64,000 nt of DNA from Pseudoips prasinana (GCA_951640165.1 OX621255.1:6138001-6202000); one strand, 5' to 3'; counted from the stretch's first letter, positions 11,901 through 26,900 are shown. Notes: generated from the sequence alone by a model not told the origin. Program-made: numbers and translations.

Positions 11901-14900
11901 GCGGACCAATAAAACGGGAAAAGAGACAGCGCACATCATTTTCTCTCTCGCACTTGCACTGTTTATGGATGAAGTCACACAGACACAGATGCGCGGTGTT
12001 TGTGTACATGCGTTTGTCAATAACAACAGGTCTGAAATGTGTGATATATGTAGTATGTAGGTATCCGCATTTTTATTTTGTACGAACAGTCACGGATTAA
12101 ACCAAGTACGGAACACACGTGTTTTACTGCGCTCGGCTACTCCCATACCTACCTCAAGTGTATAGGCACATATTTCTCAGTGGCGACGAACAATTACCTA
12201 AAGATCTCGTGCGTGCAAATAATAATAGCAATAAACTCAAATATATTATTATCATTAGGTATTAGATAAACGAGTTGAAAAGTGAGTGAGTGTCAAGCAA
12301 GATGGCTATCGGCAAAATAGCTCCGTTCGACCTTCACAAGGACAATTGGGAAACGTACGTCGATCGTTTGGAGCAATATTTTGTGGCTAACGCGGTGAAG
12401 GAACAGTTACGAGTGGCTACATTGATTACGGTGATCGGCAGTGACGCGTACGATCTCATGGTTAATTTATGCACACCAGATAAACCGGCGACCAAAACGT
12501 ACGATGACTTGATATCACTTATGAAGAGTCATTTGAATCCTAAACCCAGTCAGTTAGCGGAGCGGTTTAAATTTCGACAGCGTATACAGAAAAAAGACGA
12601 AAATATATCTACGTATGCGGCGGAATTAAAAAAAATGAGCAAAAATTGTGGGTTTGATAGTTTAGCCGAGAATCTGCGGGATCAATTCGTGTGTGGACTC
12701 GTGAACGATGATATACGCCAGAAATTATTTACAGAGGAGGATACGATCACGTTTGAAAGGGCCTACACCATCGCGGTGTCCATGGAAGCAGCGGAGGCGA
12801 ATGCAGCGTTGGTAGAAGACTGTACCCGGGGCAAGAGCAGTGGTGACAGTATACCAAGTGCAAATCTTGCCGTGCATTACATGGAACGGAATAAAAAGGG
12901 GAAAGGAGGCGGCCAACGCGGGAGTCCCGGCGACACCACGCGAGCGCCGCGTGATTCACCATTCGGCGGGCGTCCAAGCGGAACAGGCGGAGCGGGCAGC
13001 GAGAAACGCCAGATGAATGCGGGTCGTACGGAATTTTATAAGAAGGAATCGTGTAAAGTATGCGGCGGTGCTCATCAGGAAAGCGGCTGCAAATTTAAAA
13101 TTTACGTGTGTAGAATATGTAATCGTGAAGGACATTTAAAAAAAATGTGTCCGAAGTTGCGGCATACGGCATCATTGCACAATATGGAAGAGAACGCATT
13201 AAGTATGGACAATGTGGACAGTGATAGTGACGAGGTAAATTGTTTATTAATAAATAATCACTCTTTAAGTAGTTCGCAATCGAGTATGATTGGACCATAC
13301 ACCATTGATGTTTACGTTGAAAATAAATTGTTAAACATGGAAATTGACACCGGCAGTGCTATATCGTGTATAAGTTACGAATGTTTTAAAAACTTGTTTG
13401 CTCATTGTAAGTTAATTCCAAGTAAGTTAGAATTACGCTACTATACTGGTGAAATAGTGTCACCCGTAGGAAAGATAAAGGTTGAAGTGAGGTATAAAAG
13501 CACAACAAAATTTTTAGATCTGTATGTATTAAGAAATGGAAAAGATAATTTGTTAGGTAGATGTTGGCTCGCCGAGTTAGGTATACTACTGTCAACGTTT
13601 AAGGTGTATAAAATAAAGGATTTGGAGAACAATTTTTTTGACTTAAAGGAATTCAGTTCCAGATTTTGTGAAGTATTCGAGGACGGCTTGGGTCGGTTCA
13701 CCGGTGGCAAGGTGGGGTTCCGTCTGCGAGAAGGAGCGCGGCCGGTGTTTATGCGAGCGCGACCGCTCGCCTACGCGCTGCGCGAGCCCGTGGAGCGCGC
13801 GCTTAACCAGATGGTACGGGACGGAATTCTCACACCGGTAACCACGTCGGACTGGGCCACGCCAATAGTACCGGTAATGAAAAAAGATGGCACTATACGG
13901 GTATGTGCAGATTTTAAAATTACATTAAATAAATGTTTGGAGGTGGACCACTATCCCTTGCCAAAAGTTGAAGACCTGCTGACCAAGTTACACGGTGGGG
14001 AAAAGTTTACAAAGTTAGATTTATCACAGGCTTATGCACAATTTGAGCTGGATGATTCAAAAGTATATACGGTTATAAACACGCACAAGGGGTTATTTAG
14101 GTATAATCGATTAATATATGGATTAGCTTCTAGTCCGGGCATATTTCAGCGGAAATTGGAGCAATTGTTTGCTGATATGCCGCGTGTGGGGGTTTTTCTC
14201 GATGATTTAATTATTACGGGGGTAGATAGTAGGTCTCATTTAGCCACCCTTCATGAGGTTTTCGAGAGATTGCGGAAATACGGCTTGAAAGTAAAAAAAG
14301 AAAAATGTACATTTTTTGCAGACTCTGTAACTTATTTAGGTTTTGTGATTAATAAACAAGGGGTGCATACGTGTCCAGAGAAAATTAACACTATTAAAGA
14401 CACACCTACCCCTACGAATATTACCGAATTACGGTCATTTTTAGGTCTAGTGATGTACTATGCAAAGTTTATACCGAACATAAGTACTATTTTAGCCCCA
14501 TTATATAGATTATTAAGAAAAGACGCTAAATATGAATGGGGTGTTGAATGTGGGACAGCGTTCAATGAAGTGAAGCGTTTATTGATATCGAGTGAGGTGT
14601 TAGCACATTACTCGTCAGAGTTGCCGCTGGTATTGACAACTGACGCGAGTAGTGTGGGAGTGGGCGCCGTCATTTCGCATGTCTTTCCGGGAGGAAACGA
14701 GCGTCCAGTGGCTTACGCGTCACGGGTACTTAATACGGCTGAAAGATCTTATTCACAAATTGAACGCGAAGCATTGGCTATAATTTATGGAGTTAGGAAA
14801 TTTCACCAATATCTGTATGGTAGAAAATTTATATTAAAGACGGATCACAAACCTTTAGTAACTATATTTGGGGATAAAACGGGTATACCCGTAATGGCCG

Positions 14901-17900
14901 CTAGTAGAATGCAACGTTGGGCAGTCATTCTCGCCGGGTACGATTATAATATAGAATATGTACCTAGCCATAAGAATGCGGCAGATGCCTTGTCACGGTT
15001 GCCGGTACCAGTGGTCAAGGAAAAACAATTAAATGAAGAGTGTACATATTTAAATTTTATGCAACATTTTTTACCTATTACTAGACAAGAGGTACAGGAA
15101 AAAATGATTAAAGACTACACATTAAGTAAAATTTTAAATTTTATTAAAACGGGTTGGCCTAGTTGTTGTAAGGATGATGACTTGAAAGGTTATTTTACCA
15201 GGCGCAACGAACTTTATTTAGATAGGGGCTGCATAGTATGGGGTTACCGCTTAGTTATACCAAGTGTACTACGGGAAGCTGTGTTACGGGAATTACACAT
15301 AGGACATTTAGGTATAGTTAAAATGAAAAGCTTAGCGCGCGGAATAGTATGGTGGCCCGGTATTGATCAGGATATCGAAAATACTTGTAAGCAGTGCGTG
15401 ACGTGTTGTCTAGAGGCAACGGCACCACCAAAAGCGCCTCCACAGCCGTGGCCCCACATCACGGAGCCGTGGTCGCGATTACATATTGACTTTTTGGGAC
15501 CTTTTCAAGGTAATACATTTTTAGTACTGGTCGACTCCACAAGTAAATGGCTAGAAGTATTTTTAATGCCCCGGACCACCGCTGGTGCAGTGGTAAAAGT
15601 ATTGCGCGCTACTTTTGCGCGTTTTGGATTACCTAAAGAAGTAGTTTCTGATAATGGTCCACCGTTTACAAGCAGGGAGTATCAGGAATTTATGGTTAAC
15701 AACGGTATCAAAATAACTTTCACGCCAGTCTATCATCCCTCTTCTAACGGGGCTGCCGAAAACGCGGTCAAACTTTGCAAACGTGCTATTAAAAAATCAA
15801 TCAGAGACGGAATCGAATTAGATGAGGCATTGCAAACATATCTCATGGCTTATAGAAATGTGGAACACAGTACTACTGGTGTATCCCCAGCCGTTTTGTT
15901 ACAGCGAAGAAGTTTAAGGACTAGGTTAGACTTGTTAAGGGAAGATAGGCAGGTGGAAACTAAAGTATTGGAAGCGCAACGTAAGCAGGTGTATAATGCA
16001 GGAGGTATAGATAGGCAATTCAATGTAGGGGACACGGTATGGGCGCGGGATTTTACAGGGAAGAAGTGGCTAGATGGTACGGTAAGCGAAAGATTGGGTT
16101 CCCGTAATTATGTTATTGGCAGGGAGGGTGGTCCATTCCTAAAACGGCACGTAGATCAAATAAAAAAAAGGCGAAGTAGTTACGGGTTATCGACATCTAC
16201 TGAACAAGCTATTCCTTCGCTGGCTAGCCCAATCGTGGTTTCTGATTCTGTCTCGAAGCCCCCTGGGCAGAAAGTGGCGGAGCCTGGTCCGTGCGTGGTG
16301 AGTCCGCGGGGACAAGGAAGCGATGACACCATAATTGAGGTTCCGAATGCAGAATGCAACGAAGAGAAACCTAGCGCGGAAGTTTCCACCGAGCCACCGG
16401 TGAGCCATCCCAAGAGAGTGAGGAACCCCGTGCGTAGATACGGGCTAGAAATTGATTAAAAATAGTAAGCTATTTTGTGTTTTCCACCTATTGAACCAAT
16501 CAATGTATTTACCAATTTAGATTTATTAAATTAGGAATGATTGTGAAAATTAGTTAAGTGTATTAGTAAATAAGGGTGGAGGTGTGATATATGTAGTATG
16601 TAGGTATCCGCATTTTTATTTTGTACGAACAGTCACGGATTAAACCAAGTACGGAACACACGTGTTTTACTGCGCTCGGCTACTCCCATACCTACCTCAA
16701 GTGTATAGGCACATATTTCTCAAAATGGAGTATTTGAAATGTGATAAATAAAATATTGTTGTTATTAATTTATTCTTACAAAATTATTTGATGCTAATCG
16801 TCATCTTCAGCGTCCGTGTCGCTATCATCGACATTTATTAACAGCCATTCGCATAAAAAAATATTTCTTGAAGTACTGTTCTTGCAGTGTTTCAGCGTAA
16901 TTGACGCACATATTTTTGCCAATTTTCTACAGTTACGTTTTCGTAAACACAAAATAGCTGATGTAGAAAAATTAACAGATGAAGCTATCATTTGATAATT
17001 TTTCTACATCAGCTATTTATAACGTTTTGTTTTTATACAAAACAATTACTCAACTCCAGGATTACCTATTATCTAATTACTTCAAATTACCCTCATTACA
17101 TGATGTGTAATTAAGTAAATATAAGTATAGCAATTCTCAGTGAACCCATGTTTATGCATCGATGAAGCACATGCATTCCGTATTATCGATAGTCCAGTAA
17201 CTTGCGCGTGCACATCCCTGTTACAAAAGTGATTTCTAGAACCAACTGCCACGAGTCTTCGCGTTTAGTATGATGGCCTCATGAGGCACGGGGCTGTAAC
17301 ACCGCCAACCTGACAACTCCGGACTGCTAATGACATTTTTTATTGGCAGAAAAATACCAAATGCTTTTGGCCTGTCAGGGAAATACAGTTGGGACAACAA
17401 ATTCCGCCGTTGAAGATTCCAGCAAGACGAACGAATAATAACGAAATGTTAAATAAAACTAAACGAAACTGACCATTATTTTTTTCGGTGGCAACTTCAG
17501 GGCTATCAAAGTGTGTTGGATCAACTACTTCTTTCTTCTTTCGTCCACTTTTACGAGGTATGTTCGAAACTGTATTGAGAAGAGCAGTTTTTGCATTAAC
17601 AGTTTTAAACTAAAATTACTTTTATGCCAACAGTATGATTAGCGATTAGGACGGCAAGCTTGTGTTTAAATTAATAGCACCTAAGAGACAGAGATTATAT
17701 GACAAACTAAGTACGGATAAGAAAGCTAGTCACCAATTAACAAAAGGAAAGAGCAGACATAATAAATGAAGATTTTAACTAAAGCAGTAAAAGTCACCAA
17801 CAAATAAAAGAATGGTAATGGCAAATAAATGAGGTATTTAACTAAATCAAATAAAAGCGCCAACAAATAGAAGAAAAGGAAATAAAGCAGAAGTAATGCA

Positions 17901-20900
17901 TTTAACTAATTCCGACAATCACACAACAAATAGAAAAACCGGCCAAGTGCGAGTCGGACTCGCGCACGAAGGGTTCCGTACCATTATCTATTAAAACGAG
18001 CAAAATATTCACGATTGTTGTATGGGAGCCCCCTTAAATATATATTTTGTTTTGTAGTATGTTGTTATAGCGGCAACAGAAATACATCATTCGTGAAAAT
18101 TCCAACCGTCTAACCATGACGGTTCATGAGATACAGCCTGGTGACAGACGGACAGACAGACAGCGAAGTCTTGGTAATAGGGTCCCGTTTTACCTTTTGG
18201 GTATGGAAATCAAATAAAAAAAACGAGAAAGGATGAATATGTAAATTGGGTATTCAACTATATAGTTACAAACAAATAGAAGAATAGAAAAAAATACAAT
18301 AAACAATGTGTTTATATAAAACAGAAAAACAATCACAAAAAGTAGTTGAAACAGGGAAGGGAACTTACCAATCATTTTTGGTTCTGTTTTCTTCGCTGGA
18401 GAAGCTATTTTATTTTCCTCTGTAGTCAATAGTATTTTTTCTGTAAATAATAGTTTAAATATAAGGCATTTTTAAGGAACACGGAAATGAGCTTTATCTA
18501 TATATTTGGATTTTGGACAAACACTTTCGGGCTGCCTTGGAATCGATGGGGGCTCAATATCTGAGACCAACAACGCCAACATATAGTCGTGGGTGAGTTG
18601 CCGGCCTTGAAAAGAGTACGGAACCAATTGCTGCTGACCCTTCCTACCCCCACCCCTATGACCCCCTATTAAATAGTAGCCCAAAAAGAGTGGGCTACTA
18701 TTTAATTCGAAAAAATGGTTTTAAAGCGTTGAGAGGGATGGAAAGCTGTATGTAAGTATCGTCTTTTCTTGAGCTAAAAGCTTGAAACGATTTTTTATTA
18801 GGGTTCCGTAGCCAAATGGCAAAAAACGGAAGCCTTATAGATTCGTCATGTCTGTCTGTCTGTCCGTCCGTAGGTCACAGCCACTTTTTTCCGAAACTAT
18901 AAGAGCTGTATTGTTGAAACTTGGTAAGTAGATGTATTCTGTGAACCGCATTAAGATTTTAATACAAAAATAGAAAATGAATAATAATTTTCGGGGTTCC
19001 CCATACATAGAACTAAAACTCAAAATAAAAAATTTCATCATACCCATACATGTGGGGTATCTATGGATAGGTCTTCAAAAATGATATTGAGGTTCCTAAT
19101 ATCATTTTTTTCTAAACTGAATCGTTTGCGCGAGAGACACTTCCAAAGTGGAAAAATGAGTCCCCCCTGTAACTTCTAAAATAAGAGAATGATAAAACTA
19201 AAAAAAATATATGATGTACATTACCATGTAAACTAACAACGAAAATTGGTTTGAACGAGATCTAGTAAGTAGTTTTTTTTTACTGCGTCATAAATCGTAA
19301 ACCGCAATTTACCTTTCATTTAATCAACTAAAATACTTGCTGCTGCGGAACCCTTCATGGGCGATTCCGACTCGCACTTGGCCGGTTTTTTTTTATATGT
19401 TGATTCGATATGTAGTGCGGCGTGGTGCGGCGCGGTGTAGGTGGGAAATATGCCTAAATGTGCTGACCCGAACGGGTAAACACGTGAGGGCAGACGACTG
19501 TGCCATAGGCATGCGAATAATACTACCCAAAGACACTATTCCACGAGGACGAAGTCACGGGCACAGCTAGGGTTGCCAACGTTTTGAAGTTATACTTCTT
19601 TTGGCGCGATGGAGAAAAATGATGAGAGTGAATTTTTACGATGCGCGCGCACACCGACACCAAAAAATTTAACAGCGTGAAGTTAGTTCTAGGTGGTATG
19701 AAAATTGATAACTATGTTCAAGTTGTATATTAAGAAGTATAACTTTTAACGCGTGTACATAAGTACACACAAGTTTTTTTTTACTAGATATAAAGTATAT
19801 TCAGTTCTATGATGAATTTTAAACAGTATTTTAGAAAAATGACCAGTATTTAATCTATTTATTGTTTTAAATACATATTTTGTAGAACTTTCTAATTTAC
19901 AATCTTTGTGGCTGCGCTGCACTGAGCAGTGAACGCCCTCTGACTAAATAAATGTAAACAGTATTTTGTATACCTTATTTTTGTTCAACAGTAAAAAGTA
20001 TAATTTATAAAAAAACATAGTTGGCAACCCTAGGCACAGCTAGTATTAAATAAAACAAAATGCAACTGACCATCCTCACTTTCGCTGGCAACTTCCGGTT
20101 TCTGAAAGTACGTTGAAACAACTACTTCTTTTTTCCTCCACCCTCTTTTTCGAGGTTTGTTGGAAACTGCGTTGGTAATAGCAGTTTTTGCATTTTCAAT
20201 TGCGTTTTCATTACCATCATCTTTTTGCACCAATTGTGTATTAACAACTGGAAAAGATAATTAATTAATTAATAATAATAATAATATCTAGGGACAATGT
20301 CACACAGATCATCCTACCCCAAACTAAGCAAAGCTTGTACTATGGGTACCAGGCGACGATATACATACTTATATAGATAGATAAATACTTAAATACATAG
20401 AAAACATCCATGACTCAGAAACAAATATTCGTGCTCATCACACAAATATTTGCATTTACCGGGATTCGAACCCAGGACCACCAGCTTCGTAGGCAGGAGC
20501 ACTACCAACTAGGCTACGGTGAATTAATAAAGGCTTTTGGGTTTGAAGAATTTGTTTTCCACAGTTTGAAATAGGAATTTTTGTAATGATGAAAATAAAG
20601 GGTGGTATTTACCTGAAAATCAAAAAATCTATACTCTAATACTATAAAAATACTGATTGCTTGACTGATAACCTGACTGATGTTCATGACGCATTGCTGT
20701 TTATTACAAGGTTTAGCAAAGTATGTTCACGACGTATTGCTGTTTATTATAAAATTTAGCAATTAATGTTCATGATGCATTACTGTTTATTGAAAAGTGA
20801 CTTGTTTAATTGATTAATATAAATTGCTGGGTGTTAAGTTCCTTGGATGTGTATTTAAAAATATCCCGAAAACAAACCTTAAATTTGTGAAAAATAATTT

Positions 20901-23900
20901 TTGTTGTAGTATTCCACTGACATTGCAAAATATTTGCATGTTTAAGGTTTTGTCAGTTTAATATTAACATCCACATGTAAGGAGCGATCTGGACTCTGCC
21001 CACCACACTCCCGACGCGTCTCAGCGTCCCAGGCCGGGTGGGACGCTGAGACGCGAATCCTGGTTGAAGAGATCGGACCGGATCTGTCCCCGTCGGCAAC
21101 CGCAGGTGTAAATATACTCCAAAAGGAGGCCGCTGAGCGGGATCGGGGGAGATCCTGACTCCTGACCAATCCTGCTCTCAGACGGAGGAGGCGTCGAGGC
21201 GACGATGACAGCCGGTAGCCCAACTCTCCTCGGGGCTGGGGCGGCATTCCAGCGTCCTGTACTACCGTCAATTGCGAGTAGCTCTAGGAAGTATCGCTAT
21301 CGACGGTTGGCAAGTAATTATCCTCTCAGGGCACGTGTCAAACACAGGAGGATCCCACTCCTTTCTCAGGTGGTATGCGGAAGCATTCCCCCCCCCCCCC
21401 CCCCCCGCCTTATTAAAATAATAGAAATAAAATTATGTGATATTCGGTCATTACTTTGACCGCGCTATTCTAACCGATAAAACTATTCACTACAATAGAC
21501 CAGACATTACTCATATAAAAAAAACAGCACAGATTATAGAAATTGACGTACCTAACACACATAATATACAAAATACTATTTTTATAAGTAAGTAAAACTA
21601 CTTTAACGCGGGTGAAACCGCGGGGCATAGCCAGTATTAAATATACAAGTATTTAATACTGGATACTGCGTAAGTTCCTTCAAAATGATGACCGAACATC
21701 ACTTCCTTTGTACTTCGTTCTTTCGGGGTAGCACTTAACCTAGGTCCGTGCTGCCTTAAGATACCGGCACAAGCCGAGATAAACAGATGTATAAAATAAT
21801 AAATAATAATAAAACACTTCACCTTCGTTGGTCGGTATTCGATTTCTTTGTTTATTTGGAACTGCATCAAGAATGGTGGGTTGTATCGTGGTGTTATCAT
21901 CACCATCCTTTTTTCTGAACTGTTTTTCTATAACTGATGAAAAATAACGCTCTTTAGTTAATAGTACAATTCAAACCTCAGTCGTTTTTTGGATGCTATT
22001 AAGATAGTAATAATATAATAATATCTCGGGACAATGTCACACATCATCCTTGCCCCAAACTAAGCAAAGCTTGTACTATGGGTACCAGGCGACGATATAA
22101 TACTTATATAGATACATAAATACTTATATACATAGAAAACATCCATGACTCAGAAACAAATATTCGTGCTCATCACACAAATATTTGCACTTACTGGGAT
22201 TCGAACCCAGGACCACCAGTTTCGTAGGCAGGAGCACTACCAACTAGGCTACGGTGACCGTCTATATATATATAGTGATTATAATGTATATTCCCTGTAA
22301 ATAATAACAATAAAAAAAAAAAAAAAAAAAAATATTTGTTCAAACATCACACTAATATTAAGGCGAAAGTTTGTGACTGTGTGAGTGTGTATGTTTGTTA
22401 CTTCTTCACGTCTAAACGGCTGAAGCGATTTTAATAAAATTTGGTATGGAGTTGGCTGACAAATAGGCTATATATTTATAAAGTTTAACGCGGGTAAAAC
22501 CGCGGGTACAACTAGTAAAGTAGGTAATAAATATGTTTACATTGTGATCAGTAATAGTACCTCCATGTTTTAGTCATAAAAATTATCAAATGACGATAAC
22601 GTCGTTTTTCGTGGTATTTCATTATTATTCAAGTCTGTTCTTTAAATATTTATGAATGTATGGCATACTGTCTATGCTCTCACCGGTCCGTAAGTAATTG
22701 GCGAGGTTACGCAACTAGGCTCGCGGTTAGTCTATAGATAGGTGACCTCCGAAGTGATTGAATCTCTGAGCGTCTCCGTGCTTCGGAGGGCACGTTAAGA
22801 ATCTCTGAGCGTCTCCGTGCTTCGGAGGGCACGTTAAGCTGTCGGTTCCGGTTGTAGTCATTAGACAACAGTCGTTAAGCCATGTAAGAGGCCTACTGGG
22901 CGGCTTGAACAACTCTGACAACAGAGTAACTGTCCATACGATAAGTAAGCTCTAGGACACCATCATAATGTAACAACAAATGCAAAACATTATATTCATA
23001 TCAATATTTTTTTATGATTGAATGTCCGTGTGGGTAAGCGGCTAAGACAAGTTGCCTTGCAACATCGTGTCCGATCAGTTCGATTCCAGCGCAGGACAAC
23101 TATTTATGTGACCAATAAATATTGTACTGAGTCTGGACGTACTTCGTGTCCGTCAATTATATATTTGTAAAAGTACCCCGCGTCACAGGGATTCATTTCT
23201 CTATTGCAGGCGTTGTTAAAAACAAAATATCATAAGTACCACGGCTGATAACCAACAATACATAATTAAAAATGAGTATGCTTTAGACCACACGACTGAA
23301 ATAAAACTTAGACAGTCACCGTAGCCTAGTTGGTAGAGCTCCTGCCTACGAAGCTGGTGGTCCTGGGTTCGAATCCCGGTAAGTGCAAATATTTGTGTGA
23401 TGAGCACGAATATTTGTTTCTGAGTCATGGATGTTTTTTATGTATATAAGTATGTATATCGTCGCCTGGTACCCATAGTACAAGCTTTGCTTAGTTTGGG
23501 GCTAGGATGATCTGTGTGACATTGTCCCTCGATATTAATATTATTATTACATAAAACAAAATAAAATAAAATAGGTTATATTAATCAGTTTATTCCGGTT
23601 GGATCCCCTGCCGATTATGATTTTGTTTTATTTCCTGATTGATCCACCGTAAACTTTAACACTCCGGTTTGATCCCTTTGATTTTGACATGCAAGTACAG
23701 TCAATATAAAAACAGATGGTGATGTAACAAATAATTGCTTTACTTTAAAATCATTACAGATAATCAGACATATCGCATTTCTACTTGGACAAATCTTAAT
23801 AATAATAAAGATTTTGACATTCTTAATTAACTACCTACATAACAAAGACAAAACTTTACATTACGTTTGAAAATCTTCACAGACAATCAGACATTTAGTC

Positions 23901-26900
23901 TTTTTATTTCGACAGACCATTAAAATATAGATTAAAATAACTAAAAAACGAAAAAATATTGAAAACATGTTTAAACCGGTTGCGGTTGACTTGGCCCAAA
24001 CGTGTTTTGTTACTGACTGTTCAAAAAATCTGTTAATAGATAACTAGGATATCCAACCGGAATAAAATATTTCAATTTATTTGTGATACCCTGCACGGTG
24101 GATCAGACCGCAATAGTAAATATTATAAAACAAAATGGATCCCCCAGGGCATCAAACACGGGGTATCCAACCAGAATAATTCTATTAATCCAGGGTGTCA
24201 ACTAACTCCATACCAAATTTTATTAAAATTGCTCCGGTCGAGACGTGAAGAAGTAACAAACATACACACTCACAAACTTTCGCCTTTATAATATTAGTGT
24301 GATCACAGATGAAAGTGGAAGATGTAATATAACCTCTTACCTTCATTAGCTCGTTCTATTTTAATATTTAAGCTATCCATAACTTTCGGGTCTTTCTTTT
24401 GTCTTTTAGGTGATAATAGTCCACAGCTATAGTCTGGAAATAATAAATAAGGTTATAAAAAAGCGGCCAAGTGCGAGACGGACTCGCGCACGAAGGGTTC
24501 CCTACCATTATCTATAAAAAAGAGCAATAAATTCACGTTTGTTGTATGGGAACCCCCTTAAATATTTATTTTATTTTTCAGTATTTGTTGTTATAGCGGC
24601 AACAAAAATACATCATCTGTGAAAATTTCTACTGTCTAACTATCACGGTTCATGAGATACAGTCTGGTGGCAGACGGACAGCGAAGTCTTAATAATAAGG
24701 TCCTGTTTTACCCTTTGGGTACGGAACCCTAAAAACGGCCGGTTGGCGTGGTTGGCTTGGCTTTCACTCCACAGGTCTTGGGTTCAAATCCCACCCAGGA
24801 CAGATATTTGTGTTCATGATCATATCTGTTTGTCCTAAGTCTACCCAAATGCAAAAGAAAAGTAATATATCAGTTATATTGTGAGCTTGTACTATGGAAA
24901 CCAGATAACTAATATATAATACATAAAGTACTTTTCTTTAGTAAATACATACTTGTATAGATATTTACACCCAGACTCCAGATCAGAGGGCTGGCCAATA
25001 CTTGGTCAAAGAATTAGCATTGCCATTCAATGTGGCAATGCTGCCAGCCTTCTGGGTACGTCCCCGGTTCAGAGCGATGTCGAGGATTTTTTTGACACAT
25101 AAGCTCATTGGTTAGACTTTTTATTTATGTTTGTATTTATTTTATTTATGTTTCTTTAGTTGATAAGTTAGGTTATTTCAATAATAATTATTATAATATT
25201 TATGTTTGTATGTATTATTATATTATTGTTATGTTATGTATATTATAACTTAACGTGGTTTACGTTAAGTTATAATAATAATATTACATTAATAGATATA
25301 GAAATATAAACATTTATTTGCACTACAGATTGCACTTGTTCGAAATCAGACGGGCCTGTTGGCGTGGTTGGCAAATGCTTGCTTTTCACGCCGGAGGTCG
25401 TGGGTTGGATTCCCGCCCAGGGGCTCTACCGGCTAAGTCGCCGAACTTTGATTTCTTAAATGGCGTTCAAATAAATAAAGGTTAAAAATGACTTAATCAA
25501 TCGTTAAATGGGCTTCCATGATCACATGTGACTTCATAAATGGTCCGGTATCGATTGTGAACGTTGAAGCCGGTTTAACGATTGATTAAGCCATTTTTGA
25601 CCTTAATTTAATTGAAAACCATTTAAGAAATCGATGTTCAGCGACTTAGCCGGTACAGCCCCTGGGTGGGAATCCAACCCACGACCTCCGGCAAAAGCAA
25701 GCATTTGCCAACCACGCCAACAGGCCCGTCTGATTTCGAACAAGTGCAATCTCTAGTGCAAATAAATGTTTATATTTCTATATCTATTAATGTAATATTA
25801 TTATTATAACTTAACGTAGTTTATTTAAATACAAACATAAATATTATAATTATTTGAATCAATTATTATTGAAATAACCTAACTTATTAACTAAAGAAAC
25901 ATAAATAAAATAAAATAAATACAAAGATAAATAAATGTCTAACCAATGAGCTTATGCGTCAAAAAATTCGTCGAAATCGCTTTGAACCGGGAACGTACCC
26001 AGAAGGCTGGCAGCATTGCCACGTTGAATGGCAATGGAGTTTTGGCGCCAACGCGGAAAAAGACGCATCGAGGCTATGTTTTATTTTAAAAAACTGGTGT
26101 AAATTCGAGTTTTTATGTGTAAATATGGTGGATTTTTAGACATAACATCTTCGACAACGTACACAAGTGGAGGAAAGTGCGATATTGCCGTGAATTGTGA
26201 TTTTCCGTGTTGTAACCAAAACTCCATAAAAGCCTCTAGTAAAGTCTCCACTGCTTTACTGGCGTTGGACAAGGACTATGTCTGACTTGACTGTGACGGA
26301 CTTTACTTGACAATGACGGAAATAAAAGTTAAAATATATCTACTGAAGGCTCATAAAGCCAAAGAAGCTAAGCCGTAAAACGGAATTAAAAAAAAAAAAA
26401 AAGAATGGCAATGCTAATTCTGTGACCTAAGTATTGGCCAGCCCTCTGATCACGTGAAGTATCGACCAGACGTTTTGAGATGTCACGAAGTAATCAAATG
26501 GGGATGTCAAAGGAGAACATTTACATGACATGCAGATTACTTGTAATAAGTCAGTACCATGTTCATCATCATCATCATCATATCAGCCAAATGAGGTCCA
26601 CTGCTGGACAAAGACCTCCCCAAAGAACATCATCATCATCATAATCGTATGATCTACTAGGTAGTATGTGATCTAATTTATAAATGTAAGACCTCAATGT
26701 ACCATATACTGAGAAATAAAGAATTTATTATTATTATTATGCTTGGCAGACTGGTTGGCGATCACAGTATGATGGTCATAGTTCACTTAGACCCTGCTGC
26801 CGTTCTCTGGTAGATACACCCGAATTCTGAGCCCCCCCCCCCCCCAGCTGCTGCGGCCCCAGCCCCCCTGACATGCAGAGGTCTTGCGATATGGCAGTCT

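Larger units (their letters stand above)
12040..16722 (+). mobile_element. complete Ty3/gypsy LTR retrotransposon (mag-like), 4683 bp
   Basis: Two identical 140 bp LTRs (12040-12179, 16583-16722; TG...CA ends) flank one open gag-pol frame. A 5 bp target duplication AAATG lies at 12035-12039 and 16723-16727. A candidate primer-binding site starts at the LTR edge (GTGGCGACGAAC) and a purine tract (GGGTGGAGG) precedes the 3' LTR. No env frame is present. Small size, very short LTRs and a fused gag-pol suggest the mag lineage (inference). It sits in the intron between exons 9 and 10 of the AT-hook/CCCH gene, in antisense orientation. Identical LTRs imply a recent insertion. Confidence 0.95.

Noticed and set aside
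12290..12301. GTG start for the gag-pol frame
   Set aside because: The first ATG at 12302 is in frame and gives a natural Gag N-terminus; a GTG start is unlikely in an animal.
21205..21459. 84-codon plus-strand ORF and overlapping 109-codon minus ORF
   Set aside because: They lie in a GC-rich repeat with a hairpin and poly(C) run (encoding poly-Pro); no domain or splice context.
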